Shown: positions 48,280 to 58,534, counted from the first letter of the stretch. The stretch is DNA of 64,000 nucleotides from Aeromonas sobria (GCF_000820145.1 NZ_CDBW01000013.1:1-64000), one strand, 5' to 3'. The notes: generated by a model not told the origin, from the letters alone. Translations and numbers: made by a program.

Positions 48280-49985
48280 TGACCTCTAGCCCTAATAGCG
48301 GCCTGGCGTTAAGCCTGGCCGCCTCTTCTCTGATCAGTGAAGAGGACTCCCAGCGCTATCTGAGCCAGGCCAAGGCCCAGCGCAAGCCCTTTGTGACATT
48401 TCTGATAGAGAATGACATCCTCGACAGCAAGGCGCTGGCCGATTTTTGCGAGCTGGAGTATGGGGTACCTCTGCTGGATCTTGCTGCCTTCGATTTGGCC
48501 GAGATCCCGCAGAAGTACCTCAATCAGAAGCTGATTGAGAAACATCACGTTCTGCCCATCTACACCCAGGGCCACACTCTCTATATCGCCATGTCGGACC
48601 CGACCAATGTCTCGGCGTTGGAAGACTTTGGTTTCAGCTTCGGCCTGCATACCGAGGCGCTGCTGGTGGAGGAGAACAAGCTCACCATCGCCATCGGCAA
48701 GTTGCTGGAGAGCGAAAACGATGCCCTCGGCATGGAAGAGATCGACGAATCCGAGATCTCCGAACTTGAAGTCTCCGACGAGAGCAGCCGGCTCGATGAG
48801 AGCGTCAATACCGCCGATGACGACGCCCCCATCGTCAAGTACATCAACAAGATCCTGATGGATGCCATCAAGCGCGGCGCCTCTGACCTCCACTTCGAGC
48901 CCTACGAGTTCAAATATCGGGTGCGCTTTCGCATCGATGGCATTCTCCATGAAATCGCCACTCCGCCGGTCAACCTCTCCAATCGCTTCTCCGCCCGACT
49001 CAAGGTAATGGCGCGGCTCGATATCGCCGAGCGGCGCTTGCCGCAAGATGGCCGCATCAAGTTGAAGCTGTCGCGCAACAAGTCGATGGATATGCGGGTC
49101 AACACCCTGCCCACCATGTGGGGGGAGAAGATCGTTATCCGACTGCTCGACTCCTCGGCGGCGCGCCTCAATATCGAGCAGCTCGGCTTTGACGACCGGC
49201 AGAAAGCGCAATACCTGCGGGCGCTGGCCAAGCCGCAGGGGATGATCCTGGTGACTGGCCCCACCGGCTCGGGCAAAACCGTCTCGCTCTATACCGGCCT
49301 CAATATTCTCAACACCACAGAGGTGAACATCTCCACCGCCGAAGATCCGGTGGAGATCAACCTGCCCGGAGTCAATCAGGTGCAGGTCAACCCCAAGGCG
49401 GGGCTCACCTTCGCCAGCGCCCTGCGATCCTTCTTGCGGCAAGACCCGGACGTAGTGATGGTGGGGGAGATCCGCGATCTCGAAACCGCCGAAATCGCCA
49501 TCAAGGCGGCGCAAACCGGCCACCTGGTGCTCTCCACCCTGCACACAAACTCCGCCGCCGAGACCCTGACCCGGATGATGAACATGGGGGTACCCGCCTT
49601 TAACATCGCATCCTCGGTGACCCTGATCATGGCCCAGCGGCTAGCCCGCAAACTGTGCGATCACTGCAAAGCGCCAGAAGTGGTGCCGGAAGCCGAACTG
49701 CTGGAGCTGGGTTTTACCCCACAGCAACTGGCAGCTGGCTTGCGACTGTTTAAGCCGGTGGGCTGCAAAGAGTGCTCGGCGGGCTACAAGGGGCGGGTCG
49801 GTATCTACGAAATCATGCTGATGTCAGAGAACATCGCCAAACTGATCATGCAAGGGGCCAACTCGCTGCAGATCGCCGCCATTGCCCAGAAAGAGGGGAT
49901 GCGCACCCTGCGGATCTCCGGCCTGGAGAAGGCCCGGCTCGGCGTCACCAGCCTGGCTGAAATCAACCGGGTGACCACCAACTAG
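48279..49985 (+). CDS. tapB: Type IV pilus extension ATPase TapB (PilB)
   Basis: 568 aa. The N-terminal GSPII_E_N-type domain (about 1-150) leads to a secretion ATPase domain (about 185-560) with Walker [13 protein letters not shown] near residue 328, Asp box STAEDPVEI, Walker [14 protein letters not shown] and a His box [12 protein letters not shown]. The tetracysteine zinc motif reads CDHC ... CKEC near 464-500. It powers pilus assembly from the cytoplasm. Its ATG overlaps the tapA stop (TAATG), so translation is probably coupled. Confidence 0.96.
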   Translation: MTSSPNSGLALSLAASSLISEEDSQRYLSQAKAQRKPFVTFLIENDILDSKALADFCELEYGVPLLDLAAFDLAEIPQKYLNQKLIEKHHVLPIYTQGHTLYIAMSDPTNVSALEDFGFSFGLHTEALLVEENKLTIAIGKLLESENDALGMEEIDESEISELEVSDESSRLDESVNTADDDAPIVKYINKILMDAIKRGASDLHFEPYEFKYRVRFRIDGILHEIATPPVNLSNRFSARLKVMARLDIAERRLPQDGRIKLKLSRNKSMDMRVNTLPTMWGEKIVIRLLDSSAARLNIEQLGFDDRQKAQYLRALAKPQGMILVTGPTGSGKTVSLYTGLNILNTTEVNISTAEDPVEINLPGVNQVQVNPKAGLTFASALRSFLRQDPDVVMVGEIRDLETAEIAIKAAQTGHLVLSTLHTNSAAETLTRMMNMGVPAFNIASSVTLIMAQRLARKLCDHCKAPEVVPEAELLELGFTPQQLAAGLRLFKPVGCKECSAGYKGRVGIYEIMLMSENIAKLIMQGANSLQIAAIAQKEGMRTLRISGLEKARLGVTSLAEINRVTTN

Positions 49986-50225
49986 ATCGCGTGACGAAGC
50001 GTTTCATCAGTTTAGTTGGCAAAGGGTATCGGTCGTTCACGAATACGGAACGGATGATAGCCACGGCAACAGAGTAATCAGACATTCAAGTTACTGGGCT
50101 GGCGCCAAGAAGGTACCACCCACCCTATCAGTACCCCGCAGGCATCAAGCCTGCCGGGCACCTTGACCTAGTTGGTGATGCGCAGAGCCCGGCTCTGACA
50201 ACCAACCCCATTGCAGGATGCAGTC
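49986..50225 (+). other. Structured tapB-tapC spacer, 240 bp
   Basis: A long gap inside an otherwise tight pilus operon. It holds a hairpin at 50135-50158 (CCCGCAGGC with GCCTGCCGGG) and a nested hairpin at 50171-50206: outer GTTGGT/ACCAAC, inner CAGAGCC/GGCTCTG. The second ends 14 bases before the AGGA of tapC. No T-run follows either, so these look like RNA processing or translation-control elements rather than terminators. No ORF with a ribosome site is seen. Confidence 0.6.
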
Positions 50226-51467
50226 ATGGCTACGCTAGCAAAAAAGAACAATGCGCCCAAAAAAGTCTTCGCCTTCCGCTGGCACGGGGTCAATCGCAAA
50301 GGACAAAAAGTGTCCGGCGAACTGCAGGCTGACAGCATCAGTACCGTCAAGGCCGAGCTTCGCAAGCAAGGGGTCAACGTCACCAAGGTCGCCAAGAAAT
50401 CCCAGGGACTCTTCTCCAAGGGCGGCGCCAAGATCAAGCCGATGGATATCGCCATCGTGTCACGCCAGATCACCACCATGCTCTCTGCCGGGGTGCCGCT
50501 GGTCCAGAGCCTGCAGATCATCGCCCGCAGCCATGAAAAAGCGGCAATGCGCGAGCTGATGGGGCAAATTGCCTCGGATGTCGAGACTGGCACCCCCATG
50601 TCAGAGGCGCTGCGCCGCCATCCCCGCCACTTTGACGAACTTTATTGCGATCTGGTGGAAGCCGGTGAGCAATCCGGTGCGCTGGAGACCATCTACGACC
50701 GTATCGCGACCTACCGGGAAAAATCAGAGGCGCTCAAGTCGAAGATCAAGAAGGCGATGTTTTACCCTGCCATGGTCATGCTGGTGGCCATTGTGGTGAC
50801 CTCGATCCTGCTGTTGTTCGTGATCCCCCAGTTCGAGGATATCTTCAAGAGCTTTGGTGCCGAGTTACCGGCCTTCACCCAGTTTGTCATCGGCATCTCC
50901 CGCTTTATGCAGAACTGGTGGTACCTGATTTTTGGCGGTGTGGGGCTGGGGATCTTCCTCTATGTGCGCGCCTGGCGAGCCTCGCAAACGGTAAAAGACA
51001 ACACCGACAAGTTTGTACTGACTATTCCGGTGGTCGGAATGATCCTGCACAAAGCGGCGATGGCGCGCTTTGCCCGCACCCTATCCACCACCTTCTCAGC
51101 GGGTATCCCGCTGGTAGATGCGCTGATTTCGGCAGCTGGCGCCTCCGGCAACTATGTCTATCGCACCGCCGTGCTGGCCATTCGCAACGAGGTAGTAGCA
51201 GGGATGCAGATTAACGTGGCAATGCGCACGGTCGATCTCTTCCCGGACATGGTGATCCAGATGGTGATGATCGGTGAGGAGTCCGGCGCCATCGATGATA
51301 TGCTCTCCAAGGTCGCCACCATCTTCGAACAGGAGGTGGATGATCTGGTCGATGGCCTCACCAGCCTGCTCGAACCCCTAATCATGGTGGTGCTCGGGGT
51401 GCTGGTTGGTGGCATGGTGGTCGCCATGTACCTACCCATCTTCAAGCTCGGTGATGTCATTGGCTAA
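50226..51467 (+). CDS. tapC: Type IV pilus inner membrane platform protein TapC (PilC)
   Basis: 413 aa, GspF/PilC family. Two repeated GspF cytoplasmic domains (about 75-195 and 280-400) with three membrane helices near 175-200, 222-245 and 378-405. Conserved stretches include SRQITTMLSAGVPL, DLVEAGEQSGAL and VIQMVMIGEESGAIDDML. It couples the TapB motor to pilin assembly. The ATG at 50226 has GCAGGA upstream. In E. coli the orthologue is hofC at the same chromosomal position. Confidence 0.95.
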   Translation: MATLAKKNNAPKKVFAFRWHGVNRKGQKVSGELQADSISTVKAELRKQGVNVTKVAKKSQGLFSKGGAKIKPMDIAIVSRQITTMLSAGVPLVQSLQIIARSHEKAAMRELMGQIASDVETGTPMSEALRRHPRHFDELYCDLVEAGEQSGALETIYDRIATYREKSEALKSKIKKAMFYPAMVMLVAIVVTSILLLFVIPQFEDIFKSFGAELPAFTQFVIGISRFMQNWWYLIFGGVGLGIFLYVRAWRASQTVKDNTDKFVLTIPVVGMILHKAAMARFARTLSTTFSAGIPLVDALISAAGASGNYVYRTAVLAIRNEVVAGMQINVAMRTVDLFPDMVIQMVMIGEESGAIDDMLSKVATIFEQEVDDLVDGLTSLLEPLIMVVLGVLVGGMVVAMYLPIFKLGDVIG

Positions 51468-51559
51468 GGATGCGCGATAGACCCCACGTGCCGAGCCCAG
51501 CCATTGCAACGCTCGATTGCTCTGCGCTAACCAGGCCGGTTCACACTGGCGATCCAGCC

Positions 51560-51583
51560 GGTCTGCTTTAACAGACCTTTTTT
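51560..51583 (+). terminator. Terminator-like hairpin between tapC and tapD
   Basis: GGTCTG and CAGACC form a 6-bp stem with a 6-base loop, followed directly by TTTTTT. It lies 93 bases after tapC and 27 bases before tapD. This suggests partial termination or a separate control point for the peptidase gene. Confidence 0.6.
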
Positions 51584-51610
51584 CACCCTTTGTTAGTAAC
51601 GGTTGTTCTT

Positions 51611-52483
51611 ATGCCTCTATTTATCGAGCTGGCTCACGGCTTGCCCTGGCTCTACCTCTCTCTGGTTTTTCTCTTCTCCCTGATGATCGGCAGCTTTCTC
51701 AACGTGGTGATCCACCGCTTGCCGATCATGCTGGAGCGGGAGTGGCAGGCGGAATATCGCGGCTACTTCGCTCCCGATGAGGAGGCCGCTTCAGCAGAGC
51801 GTTACAACCTGATGGTGCCGCGCTCCGCCTGCCCTCACTGTGGCCATGCTATTACTGCGCTGGAGAATATCCCGCTGCTAAGCTGGCTCTGGCTCAAGGG
51901 GAGCTGCCGTGGCTGCCAAGCCCCGATCTCGGCCCGTTATCCGCTGGTGGAGCTGTTGACCGCCCTGCTCTCGGTTGCCGTTGCCATGGTGATTACCCCT
52001 GGTTGGGGCACGCTGGCAGCCCTGCTGTTGACCTGGATGCTGGTAGCCCTCACCTTTATCGATCTCGACAAGATGCTGCTGCCCGACCAGCTCACCCTGC
52101 CGCTGCTGTGGGGTGGCCTGCTATTCAACCTGCTGGATGGTTTTGTGCCACTAGGGGATGCAGTGATCGGTACCATGGCCGGGTATCTGGTGCTCTGGAG
52201 CCTCTACTGGGCCTTCAAACTGCTCACCGGCAAGGAGGGGATGGGTTATGGCGACTTCAAGCTGCTGGCAGCCCTGGGCGCCTGGCTGGGCTGGCAGGCG
52301 CTGCCTATTATTCTGCTGCTCTCATCCTTGGTCGGCGCCATTATCGGCATCGCCCTGATCGCCTTGCACAAGCACCATCAGGGCAAACCGATCCCCTTCG
52401 GCCCCTACCTCGCCATCGCGGGCTGGATCGCTCTGCTGTGGGGCGATACCATCACCCGCTGGTATCTTCAGATGGTGCTCTAA
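51611..52483 (+). CDS. tapD: Prepilin peptidase / N-methyltransferase TapD (PilD)
   Basis: 290 aa, matching Aeromonas TapD. It cleaves prepilin leaders at the inner membrane and methylates the new N-terminal Phe. The cytoplasmic loop has the zinc-binding CPHC ... CRGC near 77-105. The two catalytic aspartates lie in FIDLDKMLLPD near 147 and GYGDFK near 212 (GxGD protease motif). About eight membrane segments. In A. hydrophila this enzyme is known to serve both the type IV pilus and type II secretion. The ATG at 51611 has only a weak ribosome site; an in-frame TTG lies at 51590. Confidence 0.95.
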   Translation: MPLFIELAHGLPWLYLSLVFLFSLMIGSFLNVVIHRLPIMLEREWQAEYRGYFAPDEEAASAERYNLMVPRSACPHCGHAITALENIPLLSWLWLKGSCRGCQAPISARYPLVELLTALLSVAVAMVITPGWGTLAALLLTWMLVALTFIDLDKMLLPDQLTLPLLWGGLLFNLLDGFVPLGDAVIGTMAGYLVLWSLYWAFKLLTGKEGMGYGDFKLLAALGAWLGWQALPIILLLSSLVGAIIGIALIALHKHHQGKPIPFGPYLAIAGWIALLWGDTITRWYLQMVL

Positions 52484-52486
52484 CCC

Positions 52487-53101
52487 ATGTATGTAGTCGC
52501 AATTACCGGTGGCATTGGCAGCGGCAAGACCACCATCGCCAACCAGTTTGCCGAACTGGGCATCGAGGTAGTGGATGCCGATGTGATCGCCCGCGAGGTA
52601 GTGGCACCGGGTAGCCCGGCGCTGGCGGCCATCGCTGAGCATTTTGGCGCTGACCTCATAGATCCGGCCGGTCAGCTCGATCGTCGCCGCCTGCGCGAAC
52701 AGATCTTTGCCGATCCACAGGCCAAGGGGTGGCTCAATGCCCTGCTCCACCCGCTCATTCGCAATGAAATGCTGCGCCAGTGCGCCGTCGCCCGCCCACC
52801 TTACTGCCTGCTGGTGGTGCCACTGCTGGTAGAGAACCAGCTCACCACACTGGCCAACCGGGTGCTGGTGATCGATGTGGACGAAGCGACCCAGATTGAG
52901 CGTACCTGCCGCCGGGATGGGGTGTCAGCCGAACAGGCCCGTTTGATTATCGCGGCCCAGGCGAGCCGGTCGGAGCGTCTCGCTGCGGCAGATGATGTCA
53001 TCGAAAACCACAATGGCGGCGAAATGGCGATTAAAACGCGGATTTTGGCGCTGCACGAAACATATCTGGCATTTGCCTCTCAACAAGCCCACCAACTGTG
53101 A
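52487..53101 (+). CDS. coaE: Dephospho-CoA kinase
   Basis: 204 aa. It phosphorylates the ribose of dephospho-CoA, the last CoA step. The P-loop ITGGIGSGKTTIA lies at residue 6, followed by DADVIAREVV near 33, LLHPLIR near 86 and a lid region around RRDGVSAEQARLIIAAQ near 142. It begins 3 bases after the tapD stop, and the pilD-coaE neighbourhood is conserved in many gammaproteobacteria. The coaE-zapD-yacG order that follows is also conserved. Confidence 0.97.
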   Translation: MYVVAITGGIGSGKTTIANQFAELGIEVVDADVIAREVVAPGSPALAAIAEHFGADLIDPAGQLDRRRLREQIFADPQAKGWLNALLHPLIRNEMLRQCAVARPPYCLLVVPLLVENQLTTLANRVLVIDVDEATQIERTCRRDGVSAEQARLIIAAQASRSERLAAADDVIENHNGGEMAIKTRILALHETYLAFASQQAHQL

Positions 53102-53138
53102 GTACACTAGGCCGGTTTATGGCTGGCCAGGATTAGGC

Positions 53139-53861
53139 ATGATTTACGATTTTCCTCTCAATGAAAAAAGCCGGACCTATCTTCGTCTGGAGTCTCTGTT
53201 TTCCCAGATCCGCGACAATCTGGAGAGCGACCAGCCTTGGGCACATATCGCCTTCTTCAAAGGGTTGTTTGACCTGCAAGAGTTGCTGGAGCGGGGTGAC
53301 CTGCGCGCCGATCTTATCAAGGATCTGGAGCGACTCAGTCAGCGCCTGAGCCACTGGGCCAGCTTGCCTGACGTCGATCTGGAGCAGATCAAGCAGATGC
53401 AGCAAGAGAGCAGCCAGCTCTCCCGCAATCTGCTCAAGTCCCCTCGCCCCGGCGCACGACTGAAAGAAGATCGCCAGCTTGCGGCGATCCGCCAGCGTTT
53501 CTCTATTCCCGGCGGCCTGTGTGCCTTCGATGTACCGCAACTGCACCACTGGCTCGGTACCCCGGCTATTACCCGTCACCAGCAGATGCAAAGCTGGCTT
53601 GCCGACATCAACTTGTTGATGAATTCCATTACCCTGCTACTGGGGCTGTGGCGCGATTCAGGCGCCTTCAGCGAGCAGGTTGCCAGCAACGGCTTCTTCC
53701 AGGATACCGCCGAGAGCGCCGAGCTGATCCGCATCAAGCTGCCAGCCAATCTCTCTTGCTACCCGACCCTGAGCGGCCATAAAAATCGCTTTGCCTTGCG
53801 GTTTTTGTCCACCTCGGAACAGCTGGTTGGTGATGTGCCGTTCCAGCTCGCTTGCTGTTAA
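53139..53861 (+). CDS. zapD: Cell division protein ZapD (YacF)
   Basis: 240 aa, the DUF1342/ZapD family. It starts MIYDFPLNEKSRTYLRLESL, the classic ZapD opening, then an alpha-helical domain (about 1-115) and a C-terminal beta domain (about 115-240) with FDVPQLHHWL and the SCYPTLSGHKNRF end. ZapD crosslinks FtsZ protofilaments at the septum. The ATG at 53139 follows coaE by 37 bases; a longer frame inside coaE is rejected. Confidence 0.95.
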   Translation: MIYDFPLNEKSRTYLRLESLFSQIRDNLESDQPWAHIAFFKGLFDLQELLERGDLRADLIKDLERLSQRLSHWASLPDVDLEQIKQMQQESSQLSRNLLKSPRPGARLKEDRQLAAIRQRFSIPGGLCAFDVPQLHHWLGTPAITRHQQMQSWLADINLLMNSITLLLGLWRDSGAFSEQVASNGFFQDTAESAELIRIKLPANLSCYPTLSGHKNRFALRFLSTSEQLVGDVPFQLACC

Positions 53862-53873
53862 GGAGACATCCAG

Positions 53874-54068
53874 ATGGTCACCAAGGTTAAGTGTCCGACT
53901 TGCCAAACTGAACTGGAATGGGGTCCGCAGAGCCCGTTTCGCCCCTTCTGCAGCAAGCGCTGCCAGCTGATCGATCTCGGCGAATGGGCAGATGAAGAGA
54001 AGCGGATCCCCGGGGCGATCAACCCGGATCTGCTGCCTGAGCCGGAAGAGGGCGATCAGTGGCTATAA
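53874..54068 (+). CDS. yacG: DNA gyrase inhibitor YacG (zinc-binding)
   Basis: 64 aa. A single small zinc domain with CPTC near residue 6 and FCSKRC near 25 (four zinc cysteines), followed by the conserved [15 protein letters not shown]. coli YacG binds GyrB and blocks DNA binding by gyrase. AAGGAGA precedes the ATG, 12 bases after zapD, and a strong terminator follows. Last gene of the plus-strand nadC-to-yacG run. Confidence 0.95.
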   Translation: MVTKVKCPTCQTELEWGPQSPFRPFCSKRCQLIDLGEWADEEKRIPGAINPDLLPEPEEGDQWL

Positions 54069-54091
54069 GCCCGTGGTCACTCACCTCTGCA

Positions 54092-54127
54092 AAATGAAAA
54101 AAGGGCCGAATGGCCCTTTTTTCATTT
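54092..54127. terminator. Bidirectional terminator between yacG and mutT
   Basis: A 16-bp perfect stem (AAATGAAAAAAGGGCC and complement) with a 4-base loop and T-rich arms on both strands, between the convergent stops. Confidence 0.95.
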
Positions 54128-54139
54128 CTTGTTATCAGC

Positions 54140-54544
54140 TCACGCCAGCGTGGCCTGTAGCCGCGTCACAATCGGGCCATTGGCATCAGGGAACTGATAG
54201 TGGTGCAGCTCTGTTACCGGCACCCACAAGCACTCCTGCCCCTCCTTGCCGAACGGTTCACCACTGAAGCGGGTTACCTTCCAGATATCCAGCAACACCT
54301 GTTTCTCGGGATAGTCGTGCTGCAGCTCCATGAAGGGGGCGCAATCCTGCACCCGGATACCGATCTCTTCCCACAGCTCCCGATCCAGCGCACCGAGCAG
54401 ATCCTCGCCCGACTCCACCTTGCCACCGGGAAACTCCCAACGATCCCCCTGATGGCGATCGGAGGAGCGTCTGGCGATGAAGATATCGCCCTGTTCATTC
54501 TCGATGACGCCAACCGCCACCCAGATCCGCTTTTTCTGTTCCAT
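54140..54544 (-). CDS. mutT: 8-oxo-dGTP diphosphatase MutT
   Basis: 134 aa Nudix hydrolase that removes 8-oxo-dGTP from the nucleotide pool and so prevents A:T to C:G mutations. The Nudix box is complete: GGKVESGEDLLGAL then RELWEEIGI near residues 37-60. The start at 54544 is preceded by AAAGGT. It lies downstream of secA on the same strand but beyond a terminator, as in E. coli, and a 35-codon ORF ends 4 bases before it. Confidence 0.95.
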   Translation of the reverse strand: MEQKKRIWVAVGVIENEQGDIFIARRSSDRHQGDRWEFPGGKVESGEDLLGALDRELWEEIGIRVQDCAPFMELQHDYPEKQVLLDIWKVTRFSGEPFGKEGQECLWVPVTELHHYQFPDANGPIVTRLQATLA

Positions 54545-54548
54545 CTTG

Positions 54549-54656
54549 TTACCTTTGCACCATCTGCTTAATCAAGCTGCTCGATACCGCCAATCCCTGA
54601 TTAGCGCTCGCATCCGCGGCGACTTGATATCGACAACTTTGGCTCTCTTCGCTCAT
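54549..54656 (-). CDS. Possible 35-residue ORF before mutT
   Basis: An ATG at 54656 opens 35 codons (MSEESQSCRYQVAADA..., ending SSSLIKQMVQR), stopping 4 bases before mutT within its ribosome site. No Shine-Dalgarno is visible, and the ATG lies just after the secA terminator T-run. It could be an unrelated chance frame or a mutT leader. Confidence 0.2.
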   Translation of the reverse strand: MSEESQSCRYQVAADASANQGLAVSSSLIKQMVQR

Positions 54657-54665
54657 TTGATAAAA

Positions 54666-54692
54666 ACAAGGCGGGCACCGGGCCCGCCTTGT
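54666..54692 (-). terminator. Terminator of secA
   Basis: On the minus strand ACAAGGCGGGC pairs with its complement around a 5-base loop and is followed by TTTTTATC. It lies 18 bases past the secA stop. Confidence 0.88.
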
Positions 54693-54709
54693 TATGGCAT
54701 TGCAATCGA

Positions 54710-57430
54710 TCAGGTCAACTGACCATGGCAATGCTTGTACTTTTTGCCGGAGCCACAAGGGCACGGATCGTTGCGGCCAACCTTCTGCTCGTCGCGCACG
54801 AAGGTGGTATGACCCTCTTCGCCTGCGGCCTCTTCATCGGCCAGCTGGCTCTCTGCAGCGGCGTGGGTATAGGTACGGGGAGCGGCTTCTGCCTGCTGGC
54901 GCTGCTGCTCCTCCATCACTTCTACATCACGCTCTTGCACCTGAACCCGGCTCAGGATGCTGACTACATCGCGCTTGAGAGTTTCCAGCATCTGGGTAAA
55001 CAGATCGAAGGATTCACGCTTGTACTCCTGCTTGGGGTTCTTCTGGGCATAACCGCGCAGATGAATGCCCTGACGCAGGTGATCCATCGCCGCCAGATGC
55101 TCCTTCCACAGGCCATCCAGGGTTTGCAGCATCACCGCCTTCTCGAAGTTACGCAGCACTTCGACCCCGACCAGCTCCTGCTTGTGGCTATAGAGCTTGT
55201 TGGCTTCGTCCAGAATGCGCTCGCGCAGCTTCTCTTCATAAAGCTTGTCATCTTCTGCCAGCCACTGTTGCAGCGGCAGATCCAGCCCGAAGTCAGCCTT
55301 CAAGCGTGCTTCCAGACCGGCGACATCCCACATCTCTTCCAGTGACTGGGGCGGGATGTATTCGTCGATCACAGCGCCGTACACGTCATCACGGATGACG
55401 TGAATGGTCTCGGAGATATCGTTGGTATCCAGCAGCTCGTTGCGCTGCTCGTAAACCACCTTGCGCTGATCATTGGCCACGTCATCAAACTCCAGCAAGC
55501 TCTTGCGGATGTCGAAGTTGCGACCTTCCACCTTGCGCTGGGCGTTTTCGATCGCCTTGGTCACCCAAGGGTGCTCGATGGCTTCGCCCTCTTCCATGCC
55601 CAGCTTCTTCATCATGCCGGTCACGCGATCGGAGGCGAAGATCCGCATCAGGGTATCTTCCATGGAGAGGTAGAAACGGGAGGAACCCGGGTCACCCTGA
55701 CGACCGGAACGGCCGCGCAGCTGGTTGTCGATACGACGGGATTCGTGACGCTCGGTACCGATAATGTGCAGACCACCGGCAGCCAGCACCTCATCGTGGC
55801 GCACCTGCCAGGCCGCTTTCAACTCGGCGACTTGCTCGCTGGAAGGGTTCTCCAGCGTGGCAATCTCTGCCTGCCAGTTACCGCCCAGCACAATGTCAGT
55901 ACCACGACCAGCCATGTTGGTCGCGATGGTGACCGCGCCAAGCTGGCCCGCCTGAGCAACAATTTCCGCTTCCATGGCGTGGAACTTGGCGTTCAACACC
56001 TTGTGCGGGATCTGCTCTTTGTTCAGGATGCCGGAGAGCAGCTCGGAGTTCTCGATAGAGACGGTACCGACCAGCACAGGTTGGCCCTTGGCCACACACT
56101 GGCGGATATCTTCAACGATGGCGGCATACTTCTCATTGGCGGTCAGATAGACCAGATCGCCCATGTCTTTGCGCACCATCGGCTGGTTAGTCGGGATAAC
56201 CACGGTATCCAGACCATAAATCTGCTGGAATTCAAAGGCTTCGGTATCTGCAGTACCTGTCATCCCCGCCAGCTTGTTGTAGAGACGGAAGTAGTTCTGG
56301 AAGGTGATCGAGGCCAGAGTCTGGTTCTCGTTCTGGATCTTGGTCCCTTCTTTCGCTTCAACCGCCTGATGCAGACCATCTGACCAGCGACGACCCGGCA
56401 TGGTACGGCCGGTATGCTCATCGACGATGACGATCTCATCCTTCTGGACGATGTAATCCACGTTGCGCTCAAACAGGGTGTGAGCACGCAGACCGGCGTT
56501 GACGTGATGCAGCAGGCTGATATTGGTGGCAGAGAACAGGGAGTCATGCTCATCGAGCAGTCCCTCTTTCTTGAGCAGCTCTTCCACGAAAATCTGACCG
56601 TTTTCGGTCAGCAGGGCCTGACGGTTCTTCTCGTCAACCGTGTAGTGCCCCTCACCGGTGTACTCCTCGGTGTCTTCTTTGTCCTGCTTGACCAACAGCG
56701 GGATCAGCTTGTTGATCTGGGTATACATGGCAGAGCTGTCTTCAGCCGGGCCAGAGATAATCAGCGGGGTGCGGGCTTCATCGATCAGCACCGAGTCAAC
56801 TTCATCCACCAGCGCATAGTTGAGCGGACGCTGTACGCGCTGCTCCGGCGAGAACGCCATGTTGTCGCGCAGGTAGTCAAAACCGAATTCGTTGTTGGTA
56901 CCGTAGGTAATATCGGCAGCATAAGCGTCACGCTTTTGCGACGCATCCATACCTGGCACGTTGCAATCTACTGTCATGCCGAGGAAGGTAAACAGCGGAC
57001 GGTTGGCTTCCGCATCGCGCTTGGCCAGATAGTCGTTCACTGTCACCACGTGGACGCCACGACCACTCAGGGCATTGAGGTACGCTGGCAGGGTTGCGGT
57101 CAGGGTTTTACCTTCACCGGTCTTCATTTCAGCGATGCGGTTGGAATCCAGCACCATGCCGCCGATCAGCTGCACGTCGAAGTGACGCATGCCGAATACC
57201 CGCTTGGAGGCTTCACGCACGGTCGCGAATGCTTCCGGCAACAGCTGCTCCAGGGTCTCACCCTGCTCCAGACGCTGACGGTACTCGGCCGTCTTGGCCT
57301 GCAGCTCAGAGTCGGACAGAGCTTCGAACTGAGGCTCCATTGCATTGATCTGTTTTACAATTTTGCGCAAAGCCTTGAGCGTTCTATCGTTCCGGCTGCC
57401 AATAATCTTGGTAAGCAGTGTGCTAATCAT
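54710..57430 (-). CDS. secA: Preprotein translocase ATPase SecA
   Basis: 906 aa (E. coli 901). It drives proteins through SecYEG by ATP hydrolysis. Walker [15 protein letters not shown] near residue 100, [15 protein letters not shown] near 207, GTDIVLGG near 510 and the C-terminal zinc-binding [14 protein letters not shown] are present, covering NBD1, the crosslinking domain, NBD2, the scaffold and the SecB-binding tail. Start at the ATG at 57430; the preceding codons begin with TTG. No SecM leader gene lies upstream; an M23 peptidase gene is there instead. Confidence 0.98.
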   Translation of the reverse strand: MISTLLTKIIGSRNDRTLKALRKIVKQINAMEPQFEALSDSELQAKTAEYRQRLEQGETLEQLLPEAFATVREASKRVFGMRHFDVQLIGGMVLDSNRIAEMKTGEGKTLTATLPAYLNALSGRGVHVVTVNDYLAKRDAEANRPLFTFLGMTVDCNVPGMDASQKRDAYAADITYGTNNEFGFDYLRDNMAFSPEQRVQRPLNYALVDEVDSVLIDEARTPLIISGPAEDSSAMYTQINKLIPLLVKQDKEDTEEYTGEGHYTVDEKNRQALLTENGQIFVEELLKKEGLLDEHDSLFSATNISLLHHVNAGLRAHTLFERNVDYIVQKDEIVIVDEHTGRTMPGRRWSDGLHQAVEAKEGTKIQNENQTLASITFQNYFRLYNKLAGMTGTADTEAFEFQQIYGLDTVVIPTNQPMVRKDMGDLVYLTANEKYAAIVEDIRQCVAKGQPVLVGTVSIENSELLSGILNKEQIPHKVLNAKFHAMEAEIVAQAGQLGAVTIATNMAGRGTDIVLGGNWQAEIATLENPSSEQVAELKAAWQVRHDEVLAAGGLHIIGTERHESRRIDNQLRGRSGRQGDPGSSRFYLSMEDTLMRIFASDRVTGMMKKLGMEEGEAIEHPWVTKAIENAQRKVEGRNFDIRKSLLEFDDVANDQRKVVYEQRNELLDTNDISETIHVIRDDVYGAVIDEYIPPQSLEEMWDVAGLEARLKADFGLDLPLQQWLAEDDKLYEEKLRERILDEANKLYSHKQELVGVEVLRNFEKAVMLQTLDGLWKEHLAAMDHLRQGIHLRGYAQKNPKQEYKRESFDLFTQMLETLKRDVVSILSRVQVQERDVEVMEEQQRQQAEAAPRTYTHAAAESQLADEEAAGEEGHTTFVRDEQKVGRNDPCPCGSGKKYKHCHGQLT

Positions 57431-57488
57431 GGGTACCAACTATTTCTGGTTATAAAAGCGTTCCGTCATGGGAACCTGGAGAAAAAAC

Positions 57489-58394
57489 CTAACCCCGTCC
57501 GGCACTCAGAAAGCGTGCGGGGTTGACCTGACGACCGTCTTTCAACACTTCGTAATGCAAATGGACGCCGGTCGCGCGACCGGTGCGCCCCATCAAGGCA
57601 ATCTTCTGGCCCTGATCAACCAGGGTGCCCACTTCAACCAGCAGCTTGGAGTTGTGGGCGTAACGAGTGACCAGACCATTGCCGTGATTAATCTCCACCA
57701 TATTGCCGAATTCCGGATGACGTCCCGCCCAGCTGATAATGCCGGGACCGGTGGCCAGAATGGGAGTGCCTGGTTTACCGCGGAAATCGACACCTTTATG
57801 CATTTTGGCTCGCCCATTGAACGGATCGACCCGTCCACCAAACCCGGACGAGACCCAAACTCGTTCCTGTTTGACTGGCGTGCCAGAAATAAAGCCAGCA
57901 TCGGTGATATGGTGATTCATGATGAAAGATTCAAGTACCGACAGCTGCTCTTCGCGGCTACTGAGTTGCTGGCTAAGGTGTTTCATCGAGGCTTGCAGCT
58001 CGTTGAGGTTCACTTCCAGCTCTTCATCATAAGAAGGGCCGCCCATGGGAGGCAGCTCTTTGAAATTGAACTCGTCAGGATCGAGATCAGCCTGCTCGGT
58101 CAGTCGTTCACCGAGGGCATTCAAGCGGCCCAACTGACCCTGCATGGTGCCCACCTGAGCCGCCAGCATTGCCAACTGCTCACGAGCCTCATCGCCACTC
58201 TGAGCGACAGACTGCTGCTCGGCAACGGCCAGCGCCACTTCCAGCGCTTCCATTTTCTGGTGCCAGCTCTGCCAGAGCCAACCACCACCAAGAGTGGCCA
58301 AAGAGAAGAGGATACCGCCGACCCAGGCCAGACGTTGTTTGGGTAAGTGCAACTTGCGTCGCTGCTTGCCGTGGAGGATCAGGGTAATGCTCAT
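57489..58394 (-). CDS. M23-family (LytM-type) peptidase with membrane anchor
   Basis: 301 aa. One membrane helix (about 27-45, GGILFSLATLGGGWLW), a periplasmic coiled coil (about 48-155), then a LytM domain (about 180-295). Zinc ligands are in HKGVDF (His and Asp) and the HLHYE motif (final His), with a further His in RYAHNS, so the enzyme looks catalytic rather than an EnvC-type activator. It should cut peptidoglycan crosslinks. Lying between lpxC and secA, where E. coli has secM, it belongs to the division/envelope block. Confidence 0.88.
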   Translation of the reverse strand: MSITLILHGKQRRKLHLPKQRLAWVGGILFSLATLGGGWLWQSWHQKMEALEVALAVAEQQSVAQSGDEAREQLAMLAAQVGTMQGQLGRLNALGERLTEQADLDPDEFNFKELPPMGGPSYDEELEVNLNELQASMKHLSQQLSSREEQLSVLESFIMNHHITDAGFISGTPVKQERVWVSSGFGGRVDPFNGRAKMHKGVDFRGKPGTPILATGPGIISWAGRHPEFGNMVEINHGNGLVTRYAHNSKLLVEVGTLVDQGQKIALMGRTGRATGVHLHYEVLKDGRQVNPARFLSAGRG

Positions 58395-58534
58395 AGAAAT
58401 CTGTCTGCTCGGTCAGGTGCGGCCAACAGCCTGCACAGGAAATAAAACCGGGAGATAATCGGTATTAAAGGATGGAGTCAATAAATGACGGAACGTCGGT
58501 GCGGAGAGAGGACCGACGTTCCGTTGCACAGCTA

